Part shown: piece by piece, positions 17,171 through 25,652 of the stretch | Layout: each line of letters starts with the position of its first letter | How positions within the stretch are numbered: position 1 is the stretch's first letter | Assembly (NCBI GenBank): GCA_017455495.1 | Contig: JAFTAR010000150.1 | Coordinates: 1 to 57,070, forward strand | Length of the DNA: 57,070 bases | From: Prevotella sp. | GTDB taxonomy: Bacteria > Bacteroidota > Bacteroidia > Bacteroidales > Bacteroidaceae | Direction: 5' to 3' | Notes under the pieces: generated by a model | The model's input: only the letters and a program-made list of their open reading frames with translations | The model's database searches: none | Told to the model about the DNA's origin: nothing | Program-made: the position numbers and the translations under genes

Positions 17171-18871
17171 GCCTGCTCCGACATGCTTGAACAGGACTCC
17201 GACCTTGTGCGCTATGCCGACGGCAGCCTGCTCACCACACCCACCGACACCATCTACTCCGTGACGGGCATCATGAAGAAGATGCAGGCGCTGGCCGACC
17301 GCACCATCGTGCTGGGCGAAGTGCGCGGCGACCTGGTCGACGTGAACAACTACGCATCGGCCGAACTGCGCCAGCTGGCCACCTTCAACCTCTCGCCCGC
17401 TACTGCGGCTGGCGGTTTTGCCGTCAGCACCAGCAGGTACAACAATCCGCGCGACTACTACGCAGTAATAAACAACTGCAACTATTACATAGCCAAGGCC
17501 GACACAGCCCTGAAGAACAACCAGAACGAATACATCTTCGAGAAGGAGTATGCTGCCGTCAAGGCCTACCGGGCCTGGGCCTATTTCCAGATGGCACTCA
17601 TCTATGGCCGCGTGCCTTTCGTCACCGAGCCGCTGCTTGAGATGGATGTCGATGAGAGCCGCTATCCCCTTTACAACCTCCAGCAGGTGTGCCAGTACTT
17701 CATCAGCGACCTTGCCCCCTACTCCACCACAGAGCTGCCGGGCTATGGCACCATTGGAACTGTTGAATCGCGACTCACCTATTTCCCCATCAACGTGCTT
17801 CTGGGCGAGCTAAACCTCTGGGCTGGCAACTACCGCGAGGCCGCCCTGTGCTACTATCGCTACATTTCTTCTCGCAACGGTTCTAACACCTCCTGGCCGC
17901 TGAGCACACTGAGCATAAACTGGACACGCGACGACGGTAAGTACGAGCGCTACAGTGACAGCTGGACTCAACCCGTCTTCGGCCCCACGGCAGAGCGCTT
18001 CACGGTCGACGGCGAACTAATCACCATGACCCCCGGCGACTCCATCCCCACATCGCCAAACTACAGCTCGCTGCCCAGCCTGTTCAACACCAACACCATA
18101 AACGACGGTTTCTATTCACTTGTGCCCTCGCAGGCCATGCTTCAGCTCTCGGCCAGTCAGGTCTACTGCAACTACACCACTACGGGCGAGGTGGGCTACG
18201 CTCCAAACAACCTGACAGACAACCGCACCGGCGACCTGCGTCTGGCATCGTCCTACCGCACCTTCAACTATAACGTGGGCGGACTGTCAACCACAGCCGG
18301 ACGCCCCACTCAGCAGATGCTCTTCAAGTATGCCTACAGCACCAACGTGCACATCTGGCGGCGCGCCATGGTCTACCTACATCTGGCTGAGGCCCTGAAC
18401 CGTGCCGAACTTCCCGAGCTGGCCTTCCGCTTCCTGTCTACGGGTGTCAACAACCGTGTCATCGCAGAGATGCAGCACACCTACCCGGCTGACAGCACAT
18501 GGTTAGCCCAGTTCAACTTCCCCAATGCCGACTACGTGCTGCGCACTGAGAACCCCACAGCCTACACCACCATTGGCCTGCACTCCCGCGGCTCGGGCTT
18601 CACTGAGTACAACGAGTTCTACCAGATGCCACAGGGCACCCTGCAGGAGCAGATAGAGGCCGTGGAAGACCTCATCGTAAACGAGGAGGCCCTGGAACTG
18701 GCCTTCGAGGGTCACCGCTTCTACGACCTCATGCGCGTTGCCCTGCGCCGCAGCGACCCAGCCTACCTGGCCACCCGCATCATGGCCCGGCGCGGTGAAG
18801 GCAATGCCAGCGGCATCACTGTGAACCTGCAAGATCCCCAGAACTGGTACCTGCCCCTGCCTAAGGAATAG
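17078..18871 (+). CDS. second SusD/RagB-family lipoprotein
   Basis: 597 residues, partner of the second SusC. The lipoprotein signal ends with TVGGWVGGACSDM, and this part is encoded by the GC-rich repeat arm. SusD features are YYAVINNCNYYIAKADTAL, YAAVKAYRAWAYFQMALIYGRVPF (TPR helices) and the C-terminal signature VNEEALELAFEGHRFYDLMR, followed by the usual LPLPKE-type end. It binds glycan and forms the lid of the importer. It is the last gene of the operon; a hairpin terminator follows 20 bp downstream. The start ATG at 17078 is the only one that gives a signal peptide. Confidence 0.93.
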   Translation: MTNVLKNKIRSFFRFTIFSLLPLTVGGWVGGACSDMLEQDSDLVRYADGSLLTTPTDTIYSVTGIMKKMQALADRTIVLGEVRGDLVDVNNYASAELRQLATFNLSPATAAGGFAVSTSRYNNPRDYYAVINNCNYYIAKADTALKNNQNEYIFEKEYAAVKAYRAWAYFQMALIYGRVPFVTEPLLEMDVDESRYPLYNLQQVCQYFISDLAPYSTTELPGYGTIGTVESRLTYFPINVLLGELNLWAGNYREAALCYYRYISSRNGSNTSWPLSTLSINWTRDDGKYERYSDSWTQPVFGPTAERFTVDGELITMTPGDSIPTSPNYSSLPSLFNTNTINDGFYSLVPSQAMLQLSASQVYCNYTTTGEVGYAPNNLTDNRTGDLRLASSYRTFNYNVGGLSTTAGRPTQQMLFKYAYSTNVHIWRRAMVYLHLAEALNRAELPELAFRFLSTGVNNRVIAEMQHTYPADSTWLAQFNFPNADYVLRTENPTAYTTIGLHSRGSGFTEYNEFYQMPQGTLQEQIEAVEDLIVNEEALELAFEGHRFYDLMRVALRRSDPAYLATRIMARRGEGNASGITVNLQDPQNWYLPLPKE

Positions 18872-18890
18872 AAAACCTTCAATTACTGTA

Positions 18891-18953
18891 AAGTGTCGCC
18901 ACCTCTGGTTTCCCTTTCTAAATAGGGTGTTTACAGAGGTGGTGACACTTTTG
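18891..18953 (+). terminator. hairpin terminator of the SusCD operon
   Basis: AAGTGTCGCCACCTCTG at 18891-18907 pairs with CAGAGGTGGTGACACTT at 18934-18950 (17 bp with one G-U) around a 26-nt loop and is followed by TT. The T-run is short, so termination may be partial. From 18954 to 19079 I see no gene or clear signal. Confidence 0.6.
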
Positions 18954-19079
18954 CTGTTGTACTAATGAGGTAGCCATTCGCGGAGATAAGGCAGCCCTTT
19001 ACGGGAATAAAGCTCAGGGTGACGCTTGCGGGGTGGACGTTTGCGGCATGTTGGCAGACTTTTAGCATCGCGTCAGAAA

Positions 19080-19135
19080 CTCCACCCGTAACAACAATTA
19101 TTGCCCGCTCGGACAGCGTGCTTGTCATAATTTTG
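19080..19135 (+). promoter_or_regulatory. promoter and conserved 57-bp element before GH28-GH10
   Basis: The block from CTCCAC (19080) to the -7 box TAATTTTG (19128-19135) aligns without gaps to 22773-22829 before the GH3 gene, with 45 of 57 positions identical (shared: TAACAACAATNATTGCCC and GGACAGCGTG). The CAACAATTATT core is also shared at the same spacing with 1975-1985. Probable activator site. Confidence 0.7.
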
Positions 19136-19193
19136 CCAACAAATATCATCGCCTTTTCATAGGCATTTTTAAGACTGATTACACAATTAGGGA

Positions 19194-21746
19194 ATGAAAA
19201 ACAAAACTGTTAACCGCATTCTGTTCTTATGCATAGTCACGGCGTGCTTTCATACTGTTGCACCAGCCAAGAAGACTTACGAGTTTGAATACCTCTACAG
19301 GGAATTGCCGTTCGAGATGAGCGCCGTGCAACGGCCTTCAATTCCCCGATACAGCGTCTCGCTGACCGACTTTGGCGGCAGGGGCGACGGCATGCAGCTC
19401 AACACGCAGGCCTTTGCCGATGCCATCAGTCACCTGTCTGAGAGGGGTGGAGGCCACTTGGTGGTTCCCGAAGGACTGTGGCTGACGGGTCCCATAGGCC
19501 TGGAAAGCAACATTGACTTGCATGTCAAGCCAGGAGCCGTCATCATGATGGTGGCCGACCGCACCCAGTACCCCATCGTTGAGGGCGACTACGGCGGCAA
19601 GGCCACCCTCAGGCACCAGTCGCCCATACATGCCCGCGGCAAGCGCAACATTTCCATCACAGGTGGCGGCATCATCGACGGTAACGGCGACTATTGGCGC
19701 ATGGTGAAAAAGGACAAGATGACTCCCGGCCAGTGGAACAGCATTGTTGCCTCCGGCGGCATCGTGAGGGGCAACACCTGGTACCCTACCGAGGAGCTGG
19801 CACGGGGCGAAGACCACCGCCCTGACCTCGTGTTCCTGTGGGACTGCGAGAACGTGCTCTTAGAAGACTGCACCTTCGAGAACTCGGCCAACTGGAACGT
19901 GCACCCGCTGCTCTGCTCCAACATGATTATCAAGAACGTTACCATACGCAACCCGTGGTATTCGTGCAACGGCGACGCACTGGACCTTGACTGCTGCCGT
20001 AATGTGGTGCTCGTGGGCTCGTCGTTCGACTGTGGCGACGATGCCATCTGCATCAAGTCGGGCAAGGACAAGCCAGGCCGCGACCGTGGCGTGCCCTGCG
20101 AGAACATACTCATTGATGACTGCGTGGTCTACCACGGTCACGGCGGCTTCACCATTGGCAGCGAGATGAGCGGCGGCGTGCGCAACATACGCATGACCAA
20201 CAGCCGCTTCATAGGCACCGATGTGGGGTTGCGCTTCAAGAGTGCCCGCGGGCGCGGCGGCATCGTTGAGAACATCTGGATTGACGGCCTCTACATGAAG
20301 GACATAGCGGGCGATGCCGTGTCGTTCAGCCTCTACTATATGGACCGTGCAGGCATGGCCATGCAGGCCCAGCCGGTGGACGAGGGTACGCCCCGGTTCC
20401 GCGACTTCCACATCAGCCGCCTTATGTGCAACGGAGCAGCACGGGCCATGGAGTTCATGGGGCTGCCCGAGATGCCCGTCAAGGACATCCACATCAGCCA
20501 CTGCCAGATAACGGCCCATAGGGGCGCCACGCTGCGCTACTGCGAGGACATCACCTTCTCTGACACCCATGTGCAGGCCCGGACGGGGCAGGCTTTCACC
20601 GTGAGCGATTCGCACGGTGTAACCGGAATACCCGTGGTCGACACATTGCCCTCCAGCCGGCCACTTCCAACCGCCTCGCTCAAGGAGGCATACGCAGGTG
20701 CCTTCATGATGGGCTGCGCCATCAACCGCTCAATGGCCTACGAGGAAGACACGGCTGCCGTAAGCCTGCTGCTCAGACAATTCAACGCCATCTCACCAGA
20801 GAGCGACCTCAAGCCCGAGCATCTGCATCCAACGCCTGCGAGCTGGACCTTCGAGCATGCCGATCGCTATGTCAGCTTTGCCGAGCAGCATCAGCTGGCA
20901 GCCCTGGGCCATACCCTGGTGTGGCACAACCAGACGCCCGACTGGTTCTGGTTCCGCAATGACGGCACGGCCAAGCCACGCCAGTGGGTTCTGGACAACA
21001 TGGAGAACTACGTGGAGACCGTCACAGCCCACTTCGCTGGCAAGGTCTATGCTTGGGACGTCATCAACGAACTGCTCGACGAAGACGGCTCCTACCGCAC
21101 CGGCAAAGGCTGGGGAAAGGCCCTTGCTGGCGACTGCGACGAGCTGGTGAAACGGGCCTTCAGCAGTGCCCACAGAGGCGACTCCAACGCAGAGCTTTAC
21201 TACAACGACTACAACCTGTGGCGGCCGTCTAAGCTGGCAGGCGTAGTCCGTATGGTCAGGATGCTGCAAGCCGAGGGCATCCGCATTGACGGCGTGGGCA
21301 TTCAGGCCCACTGGGGGCTGAACTACCCTGACACAGCCCTTGTGGCCCAGGCCATCGACACCCTCTATGCCCTGGGTGTGAAAGTGATGTTCACCGAACT
21401 CGACGTCGACGTGCTGCCACTCTCAAAGGAAGGGCAGATGAGCGGCAGCGCAATGAGCGACCCCGTGTTCCAGCGCGACGAGTTCTTCAGGTGGCTCAAT
21501 CCCTACCCCAACGGCCTGCCTGCCGACGTAGACCGCCAGCTGGCCAACCGCTATGGCGAGCTGTTCAGCCTGCTGTACAACCACCGTGACAAGATAGACC
21601 GCGTCACCTTCTGGGGGCTGCACGACGGTGTGTCGTGGAAAAACAAATACCCCGTGCCCAACCGCACCAACTATCCCCTGCTGTTCGACCGCAGGCTGCA
21701 GCCCAAGAGTGCATACAACACGGTAATCCAGATACCAAGGCAATAA
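19194..21746 (+). CDS. secreted bifunctional GH28 polygalacturonase-type / GH10 xylanase fusion
   Basis: 850 residues. A signal peptide (to about 25) is followed by a GH28 beta-helix at about 55-480. It shows NGDALDLDCC (Asp near 261), CGDDAICIKSGKD (Asp pair near 281-282), HGHGGFTIGSEMSGG and LRFKSARGRGG, the GH28 catalytic and binding motifs, closest in style to rhamnogalacturonan or polygalacturonan hydrolases. From about 500 the protein continues as GH10: MGCAINRSM, LGHTLVWHNQTPDWFW, acid/base Glu626 in WDVINE, nucleophile Glu735 in FTELDVDV. Both domains retain catalytic residues. The fusion joins pectin and xylan cleavage in one polypeptide, which I do not recall as a common architecture. 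The frame is continuous, with no sign of an assembly join. First gene of its transcription unit. Confidence 0.9.
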   Translation: MKNKTVNRILFLCIVTACFHTVAPAKKTYEFEYLYRELPFEMSAVQRPSIPRYSVSLTDFGGRGDGMQLNTQAFADAISHLSERGGGHLVVPEGLWLTGPIGLESNIDLHVKPGAVIMMVADRTQYPIVEGDYGGKATLRHQSPIHARGKRNISITGGGIIDGNGDYWRMVKKDKMTPGQWNSIVASGGIVRGNTWYPTEELARGEDHRPDLVFLWDCENVLLEDCTFENSANWNVHPLLCSNMIIKNVTIRNPWYSCNGDALDLDCCRNVVLVGSSFDCGDDAICIKSGKDKPGRDRGVPCENILIDDCVVYHGHGGFTIGSEMSGGVRNIRMTNSRFIGTDVGLRFKSARGRGGIVENIWIDGLYMKDIAGDAVSFSLYYMDRAGMAMQAQPVDEGTPRFRDFHISRLMCNGAARAMEFMGLPEMPVKDIHISHCQITAHRGATLRYCEDITFSDTHVQARTGQAFTVSDSHGVTGIPVVDTLPSSRPLPTASLKEAYAGAFMMGCAINRSMAYEEDTAAVSLLLRQFNAISPESDLKPEHLHPTPASWTFEHADRYVSFAEQHQLAALGHTLVWHNQTPDWFWFRNDGTAKPRQWVLDNMENYVETVTAHFAGKVYAWDVINELLDEDGSYRTGKGWGKALAGDCDELVKRAFSSAHRGDSNAELYYNDYNLWRPSKLAGVVRMVRMLQAEGIRIDGVGIQAHWGLNYPDTALVAQAIDTLYALGVKVMFTELDVDVLPLSKEGQMSGSAMSDPVFQRDEFFRWLNPYPNGLPADVDRQLANRYGELFSLLYNHRDKIDRVTFWGLHDGVSWKNKYPVPNRTNYPLLFDRRLQPKSAYNTVIQIPRQ

Positions 21747-21775
21747 AACCTCAAACCTCAAATCTCAAACCTCAA
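21747..21775 (+). repeat. CTCAAAC-type repeats in the spacer
   Basis: The whole gap between the GH28-GH10 stop and the next ATG consists of about three units of CTCAAACCTCAAAT. Related repeats occur at 25470-25505, 36848-36924 and 49344-49410. Confidence 0.75.
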
Positions 21776-22750
21776 ATGTTTAAAATAGGAATTATAGGTG
21801 CCGGCTGGATAGCCGAAAAGATGGCGCAGACCGTTGCCCCACTAAAGGATGTAGAAAACTATGCCATAGCCTCACGCGACATCGGAAAGGCCAGTGCCTT
21901 CGCCAAGAGCCACGGATTCACCCGTGCCTACGGCTTCTACCGGGAGCTGGTAGACGACCCTGAGGTAGACCTGGTGTATATTGCCACGCCCCACTCCCAC
22001 CATTTCGAGCATGCAAGCCTGGCATTGGAGGCCGGCAAGCCCGTGCTCGTGGAGAAAGCCTTCACCGCCAATGCACGGCAGGCCGACGACCTGCTGAACC
22101 TGGCTCACCGGAAGGGCCTGTTCATTACCGAGGCCATCTGGCCACGCTACATGCCGCTGGCACTGCGGGTAAAGGAGCTGCTCGACGGCGGCGCCATCGG
22201 GACACCCATGCAACTCTCGGCCACGCTCTGCTATCCTATGATGGATAAGGAGCGCATCTTGCGTCCTGAACTGTGTGGCGGGGCTTTGCTCGACGTCGGC
22301 GTGTATTGTCTGCACTTCGCCCGCATGTACTTCGGTGGCGACATCGCACGCACGGCCTCGTCGTGCTTGCTCACCGACCAGGGCATAGACAGCTACAACA
22401 GCATGACGCTATACTACAGCGACGGCCGAGTGGCCCAGCTGCAGTCGAGCGCACTCAGCCGCGACAACCGCCAGGGCATCATCACCGGCACTGAGGGCTT
22501 TATGATTATCGACAACGTAAACTCGCCCGAGGGAATGCATGTCTACGACCTGGACTATCAGCTCCGCGAGGAATATTTCTCACCCAAGGAACAGATTACC
22601 GGCTACGAGTATCAGGTGCTGGCCAGCCGCGACGCCATCAGTCAGGGCCTGTTGGAATCGCCTTACATTACACACCAGGAAACGCTTGAGGTGATGAAGA
22701 TGATGGATGCCTTCCGCGCCGAATGGGGAGTAAAATTCCCGATGGACTGA
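21776..22750 (+). CDS. Gfo/Idh/MocA-family NAD(P)-dependent oxidoreductase
   Basis: 324 residues, cytoplasmic, no signal peptide. The Rossmann start FKIGIIGAGWIAEKMAQ binds the nucleotide. The family signature VDLVYIATPHSHHFEHA and the catalytic Lys motif KPVLVEKAFTANARQ follow, then the alpha/beta domain with GGALLDVGVYCLHFARM. It resembles dihydrodiol/glucose-fructose dehydrogenase-like members that oxidise sugars or sugar acids. The neighbouring pectin and xylan enzymes suggest a role in handling an imported sugar, but the substrate is not visible. The start is the ATG at 21776, directly before the Rossmann strand; an in-frame extension upstream would overlap the previous gene and read through CTCAA repeats. 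Confidence 0.88.
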   Translation: MFKIGIIGAGWIAEKMAQTVAPLKDVENYAIASRDIGKASAFAKSHGFTRAYGFYRELVDDPEVDLVYIATPHSHHFEHASLALEAGKPVLVEKAFTANARQADDLLNLAHRKGLFITEAIWPRYMPLALRVKELLDGGAIGTPMQLSATLCYPMMDKERILRPELCGGALLDVGVYCLHFARMYFGGDIARTASSCLLTDQGIDSYNSMTLYYSDGRVAQLQSSALSRDNRQGIITGTEGFMIIDNVNSPEGMHVYDLDYQLREEYFSPKEQITGYEYQVLASRDAISQGLLESPYITHQETLEVMKMMDAFRAEWGVKFPMD

Positions 22751-22772
22751 ATAATTGTCGTTCTGTCAATAT

Positions 22773-22828
22773 CTCCACTTATAACAACAATAATTGCCCA
22801 TGTGGACAGCGTGTTTGCAGTAATTTTG
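22773..22828 (+). promoter_or_regulatory. promoter and conserved 57-bp element before GH3
   Basis: CTCCAC...TAACAACAATAATTGCCC...GGACAGCGTG...TAATTTTG; the -7 box is 22821-22828. Aligns without gaps to the element before GH28-GH10, so the GH3 gene has its own promoter although the gene upstream is on the same strand. Confidence 0.7.
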
Positions 22829-22862
22829 CACCACGTAAACTAAACAAATCGCAGAAAAAAAG

Positions 22863-25622
22863 ATGAAAAAGACAGCAGTCCTGTTAATGGCTGTTTTGCT
22901 GGCAAGCCTCTCTGCACAGGCCCAGCAGGCATGGAAAGACACTTCGCTCAGCTTCCACGAGAGGGCCAAGGCCCTCGTGGCAGCCATGACCCTTGACGAG
23001 AAGATAAACCAGGTGGGCCACCAGACGATGGAGATAAGCCGCCTTGGCCTGAGGGGCTACAACTATTGGAACGAAGCGCTCCACGGCGTGGCCCGTTCGG
23101 GTCTGGCCACCAGCTTCCCCGTGTCTAAGGCCATGTCGGCCACGTGGGACCGCCAGCTCGTCTTCGACTGTGCCACCGCAACCAGCGACGAGGCTCGCGT
23201 GTACAATAATAAACAAGGCAAGGGCCTCATCTACTGGTGCCCCACTATCAACATGAGCCGTGACCCACGCTGGGGCCGCGACGAGGAGAACTACGGCGAG
23301 GACCCCTACCTCACCGGTTGCCTGGCCGTGGAATACGTGAAAGGCATGCAGGGCGACGACCCTCACTACTTCAAGACTATAGCCACAGCCAAGCACTTCG
23401 CTGCCAACAACTATGAGAAGGGACGCCACAGCACCTCGTCGAACATGGATGCCCGCAACCTGCGCGAGTACTATCTGCCAGCTTTCGAGATGTGCGTCAG
23501 AGATGCCAACGTGCGCAGCATCATGTCGGCCTACAATGCCGGTAACGGTAGTCCCTGCGGTGCCAGCCACGAACTGCTCATTGACATTCTGCGCAACGAA
23601 TGGGGCTTCAACGGCTTCGTCACCAGCGACTGCGGAGCCATTGACAACATCTACCAGAACCATCATTACGTGGCCACTGCCGCCCAGGCATCGGGCATCG
23701 CCATGCGCAACGGTGAGGACCTGAACTGCGGCAGCACCTTCCAGGAATATTGCAAGGATGCCATCCAAGGCGGCTACCTCACTGAGGCCGAGCTCGATAC
23801 AGCCCTGGTGCGTGTGCTTGAGGCCCGCTTCTCCGTAGGCGAGTTCGACTCAAGAGCATTGGTAAGCTGGCAGAACACACCCGACTCGCTGCTCAACTGC
23901 CAGCGCCACCAGCAGCTGGCACTGCGCGCTGCCCAGGAAAGCATCGTACTGCTGAAGAACAGTCCCGTGGCTGAAGGCCAGGCACCTCTGCTGCCGCTTC
24001 GTCCCGACCAGACCGTCTGCGTCATCGGACCCTTTGCCAGCACCGTCACACTCGGTGGCTACAGCGGCTCGCCAACCGTCCTCACCACCCCACTGCAGGG
24101 CATAGCTCAGAAGATGGGCGTTAGCAGCAGCGACGGACGCGTGGAGTTTGAATCATGCGACGGCATGATCAGCGGCGGCGGAGCCAACAACCACCTGATA
24201 CGCGAGGCCAACGGCTCGGGCGGCAACCTGGGCTATATACGCAATAACGACTGGATATCCTTCTCCGAGCTTGACTTTGGCAGCGGTGTCACTAAGCTCA
24301 CCATCAACAGCGCCGCGCAGAACAGTAACCCCACAATAGTGCGCATATACCTTGACTCACGCACGAAGGGCAGCGCCGACTTGCAGGTGTCGCTGCCACC
24401 GACAGGCAGCTGGAGCACATACCAGCAGAAGACATTCGATGTTGACCCCACCATATTCAATGGCAAGCACAAAGTGTTCTTCGTATTCTCGTTTACCGGC
24501 AATACCTACGGCGCCAACATGGACTGGTTCCGCTTCTACAATACCGAGGATACCAACCCCCTGCAGTCCAACGGCCCACTCTACTACGTGCGTGGCTGCA
24601 ATGTGAACAACACCAACGGCAACGACTTTGCCACAGCACGCGAGTTTGCCGCAAAGGCCGACGTGGTGGTGCTCTGCTTAGGCACCGACCTGGAGACCAG
24701 CGACGAGAGCCGCGACCGCAGCAGCCTGAACCTGCCCGGCGGACAGCAGCAGCTTTTGCAGCAGGTCTACAGCGTCAACAAAAACGTGGTGCTGGTTATG
24801 CAGACCTGTTCATCAATGACAATCAACTGGGCGCAGCAGAACGTGCCCGCCATCGTTGAGGCATGGTATGGCGGACAGGCTCAGGGACAGGCCATTGCCG
24901 ACGTGCTCTACGGCGACTACAACCCATCCGGCAAGCTCACCTCCACCTGGTACAGCTCCCTCTCCGTGCTGCCCACCGACCTGTTGCAGTACGACATCCG
25001 CAAGAACCACTACACCTATATGTACCACAACCGTGAGCCCCTCTACCCCTTCGGCTACGGCATCAGCTACACCACCTACGAATACAGCAACCTGCAGCTC
25101 AGCAAGCAGCACCTCGGCCTCGGCGAGTCGCTCATCGTCAGCTTCGACGTTACAAATACCGGCACCCGCGACGGCGACGAGATAGTGCAGCTCTACACCC
25201 ATGCACAGAGCCAGATAGAGCGCCCACTGAAAGAGCTTAAAGGCTTCGAGCGCATCAGAATCAAGGCCGGAGAGAGCCGCCACGTAGAGATAGAGCTTAG
25301 CCACGACCAGCTTACCTACTACAACGACCAGACCAACACCTTCGACGTGGAGGAGGGAACTGTAGACGTGATGATTGGTGCCAGCTCGGCCGACATACGC
25401 CTGCGCTCTACCATTACCACCGCTGCGGCAACAGTCAGGGGAACCTACCTCAACCCTCTTGAGACAAGCATCAAATCTCAACCCTCAATTTTCACCCCTC
25501 AAACCAACTGCGTCTACAACATGCAGGGCCAACTGGTAGGCTCCATGGCCGATGAGGACGCCCTGCCTTCCGGCTTGCTGCTCACACCTGGCCGGAAGTT
25601 CATGAAGAGATTCATTCAATAA
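22863..25622 (+). CDS. secreted GH3 beta-xylosidase/glucosidase with inserted CBM6-like domain
   Basis: 919 residues with a signal peptide ending SAQAQ. The GH3 N-terminal barrel (30-330) has NYWNEALHGVARSG, KHFAANNYEKGRHSTSS and the nucleophile Asp256 in FVTSDCGAIDNIYQ. The C-terminal GH3 sheet begins near 360 and is split by a CBM6-like insert at about 425-565 (NDWISFSELDFGSGVTKLTI, GSWSTYQQKTFDV, NMDWFRFY). It resumes with VVLCLGTDLETSDESRDR and ends with a fibronectin III-like domain (VTNTGTRDGDEIVQLY). The NYWNEALHG form is typical of xylan 1,4-beta-xylosidases. About ten residues near 872 are encoded by CTCAA repeats. The C-terminus (CVYNMQGQLVG...GLLLTPGRKFMKRF) matches a tag shared with other secreted proteins here. 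Confidence 0.9.
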   Translation: MKKTAVLLMAVLLASLSAQAQQAWKDTSLSFHERAKALVAAMTLDEKINQVGHQTMEISRLGLRGYNYWNEALHGVARSGLATSFPVSKAMSATWDRQLVFDCATATSDEARVYNNKQGKGLIYWCPTINMSRDPRWGRDEENYGEDPYLTGCLAVEYVKGMQGDDPHYFKTIATAKHFAANNYEKGRHSTSSNMDARNLREYYLPAFEMCVRDANVRSIMSAYNAGNGSPCGASHELLIDILRNEWGFNGFVTSDCGAIDNIYQNHHYVATAAQASGIAMRNGEDLNCGSTFQEYCKDAIQGGYLTEAELDTALVRVLEARFSVGEFDSRALVSWQNTPDSLLNCQRHQQLALRAAQESIVLLKNSPVAEGQAPLLPLRPDQTVCVIGPFASTVTLGGYSGSPTVLTTPLQGIAQKMGVSSSDGRVEFESCDGMISGGGANNHLIREANGSGGNLGYIRNNDWISFSELDFGSGVTKLTINSAAQNSNPTIVRIYLDSRTKGSADLQVSLPPTGSWSTYQQKTFDVDPTIFNGKHKVFFVFSFTGNTYGANMDWFRFYNTEDTNPLQSNGPLYYVRGCNVNNTNGNDFATAREFAAKADVVVLCLGTDLETSDESRDRSSLNLPGGQQQLLQQVYSVNKNVVLVMQTCSSMTINWAQQNVPAIVEAWYGGQAQGQAIADVLYGDYNPSGKLTSTWYSSLSVLPTDLLQYDIRKNHYTYMYHNREPLYPFGYGISYTTYEYSNLQLSKQHLGLGESLIVSFDVTNTGTRDGDEIVQLYTHAQSQIERPLKELKGFERIRIKAGESRHVEIELSHDQLTYYNDQTNTFDVEEGTVDVMIGASSADIRLRSTITTAAATVRGTYLNPLETSIKSQPSIFTPQTNCVYNMQGQLVGSMADEDALPSGLLLTPGRKFMKRFIQ
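25470..25505 (+). repeat. translated CTCAA repeats inside the GH3 gene
   Basis: CATCAAATCTCAACCCTCAATTTTCACCCCTCAAACC-type sequence lies between the last catalytic-fold domain and the C-terminal tag. It encodes the linker IKSQPSIFTPQ. Frame is preserved. Confidence 0.65.
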
Positions 25623-25652
25623 ACATAAGTATTAACTAACATCTATTGCAGT

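Noticed and set aside
18931..19149. Small minus-strand ORF in the spacer before GH28-GH10
   Set aside because: It overlaps the terminator and the conserved promoter element and has no signal peptide or known motif.
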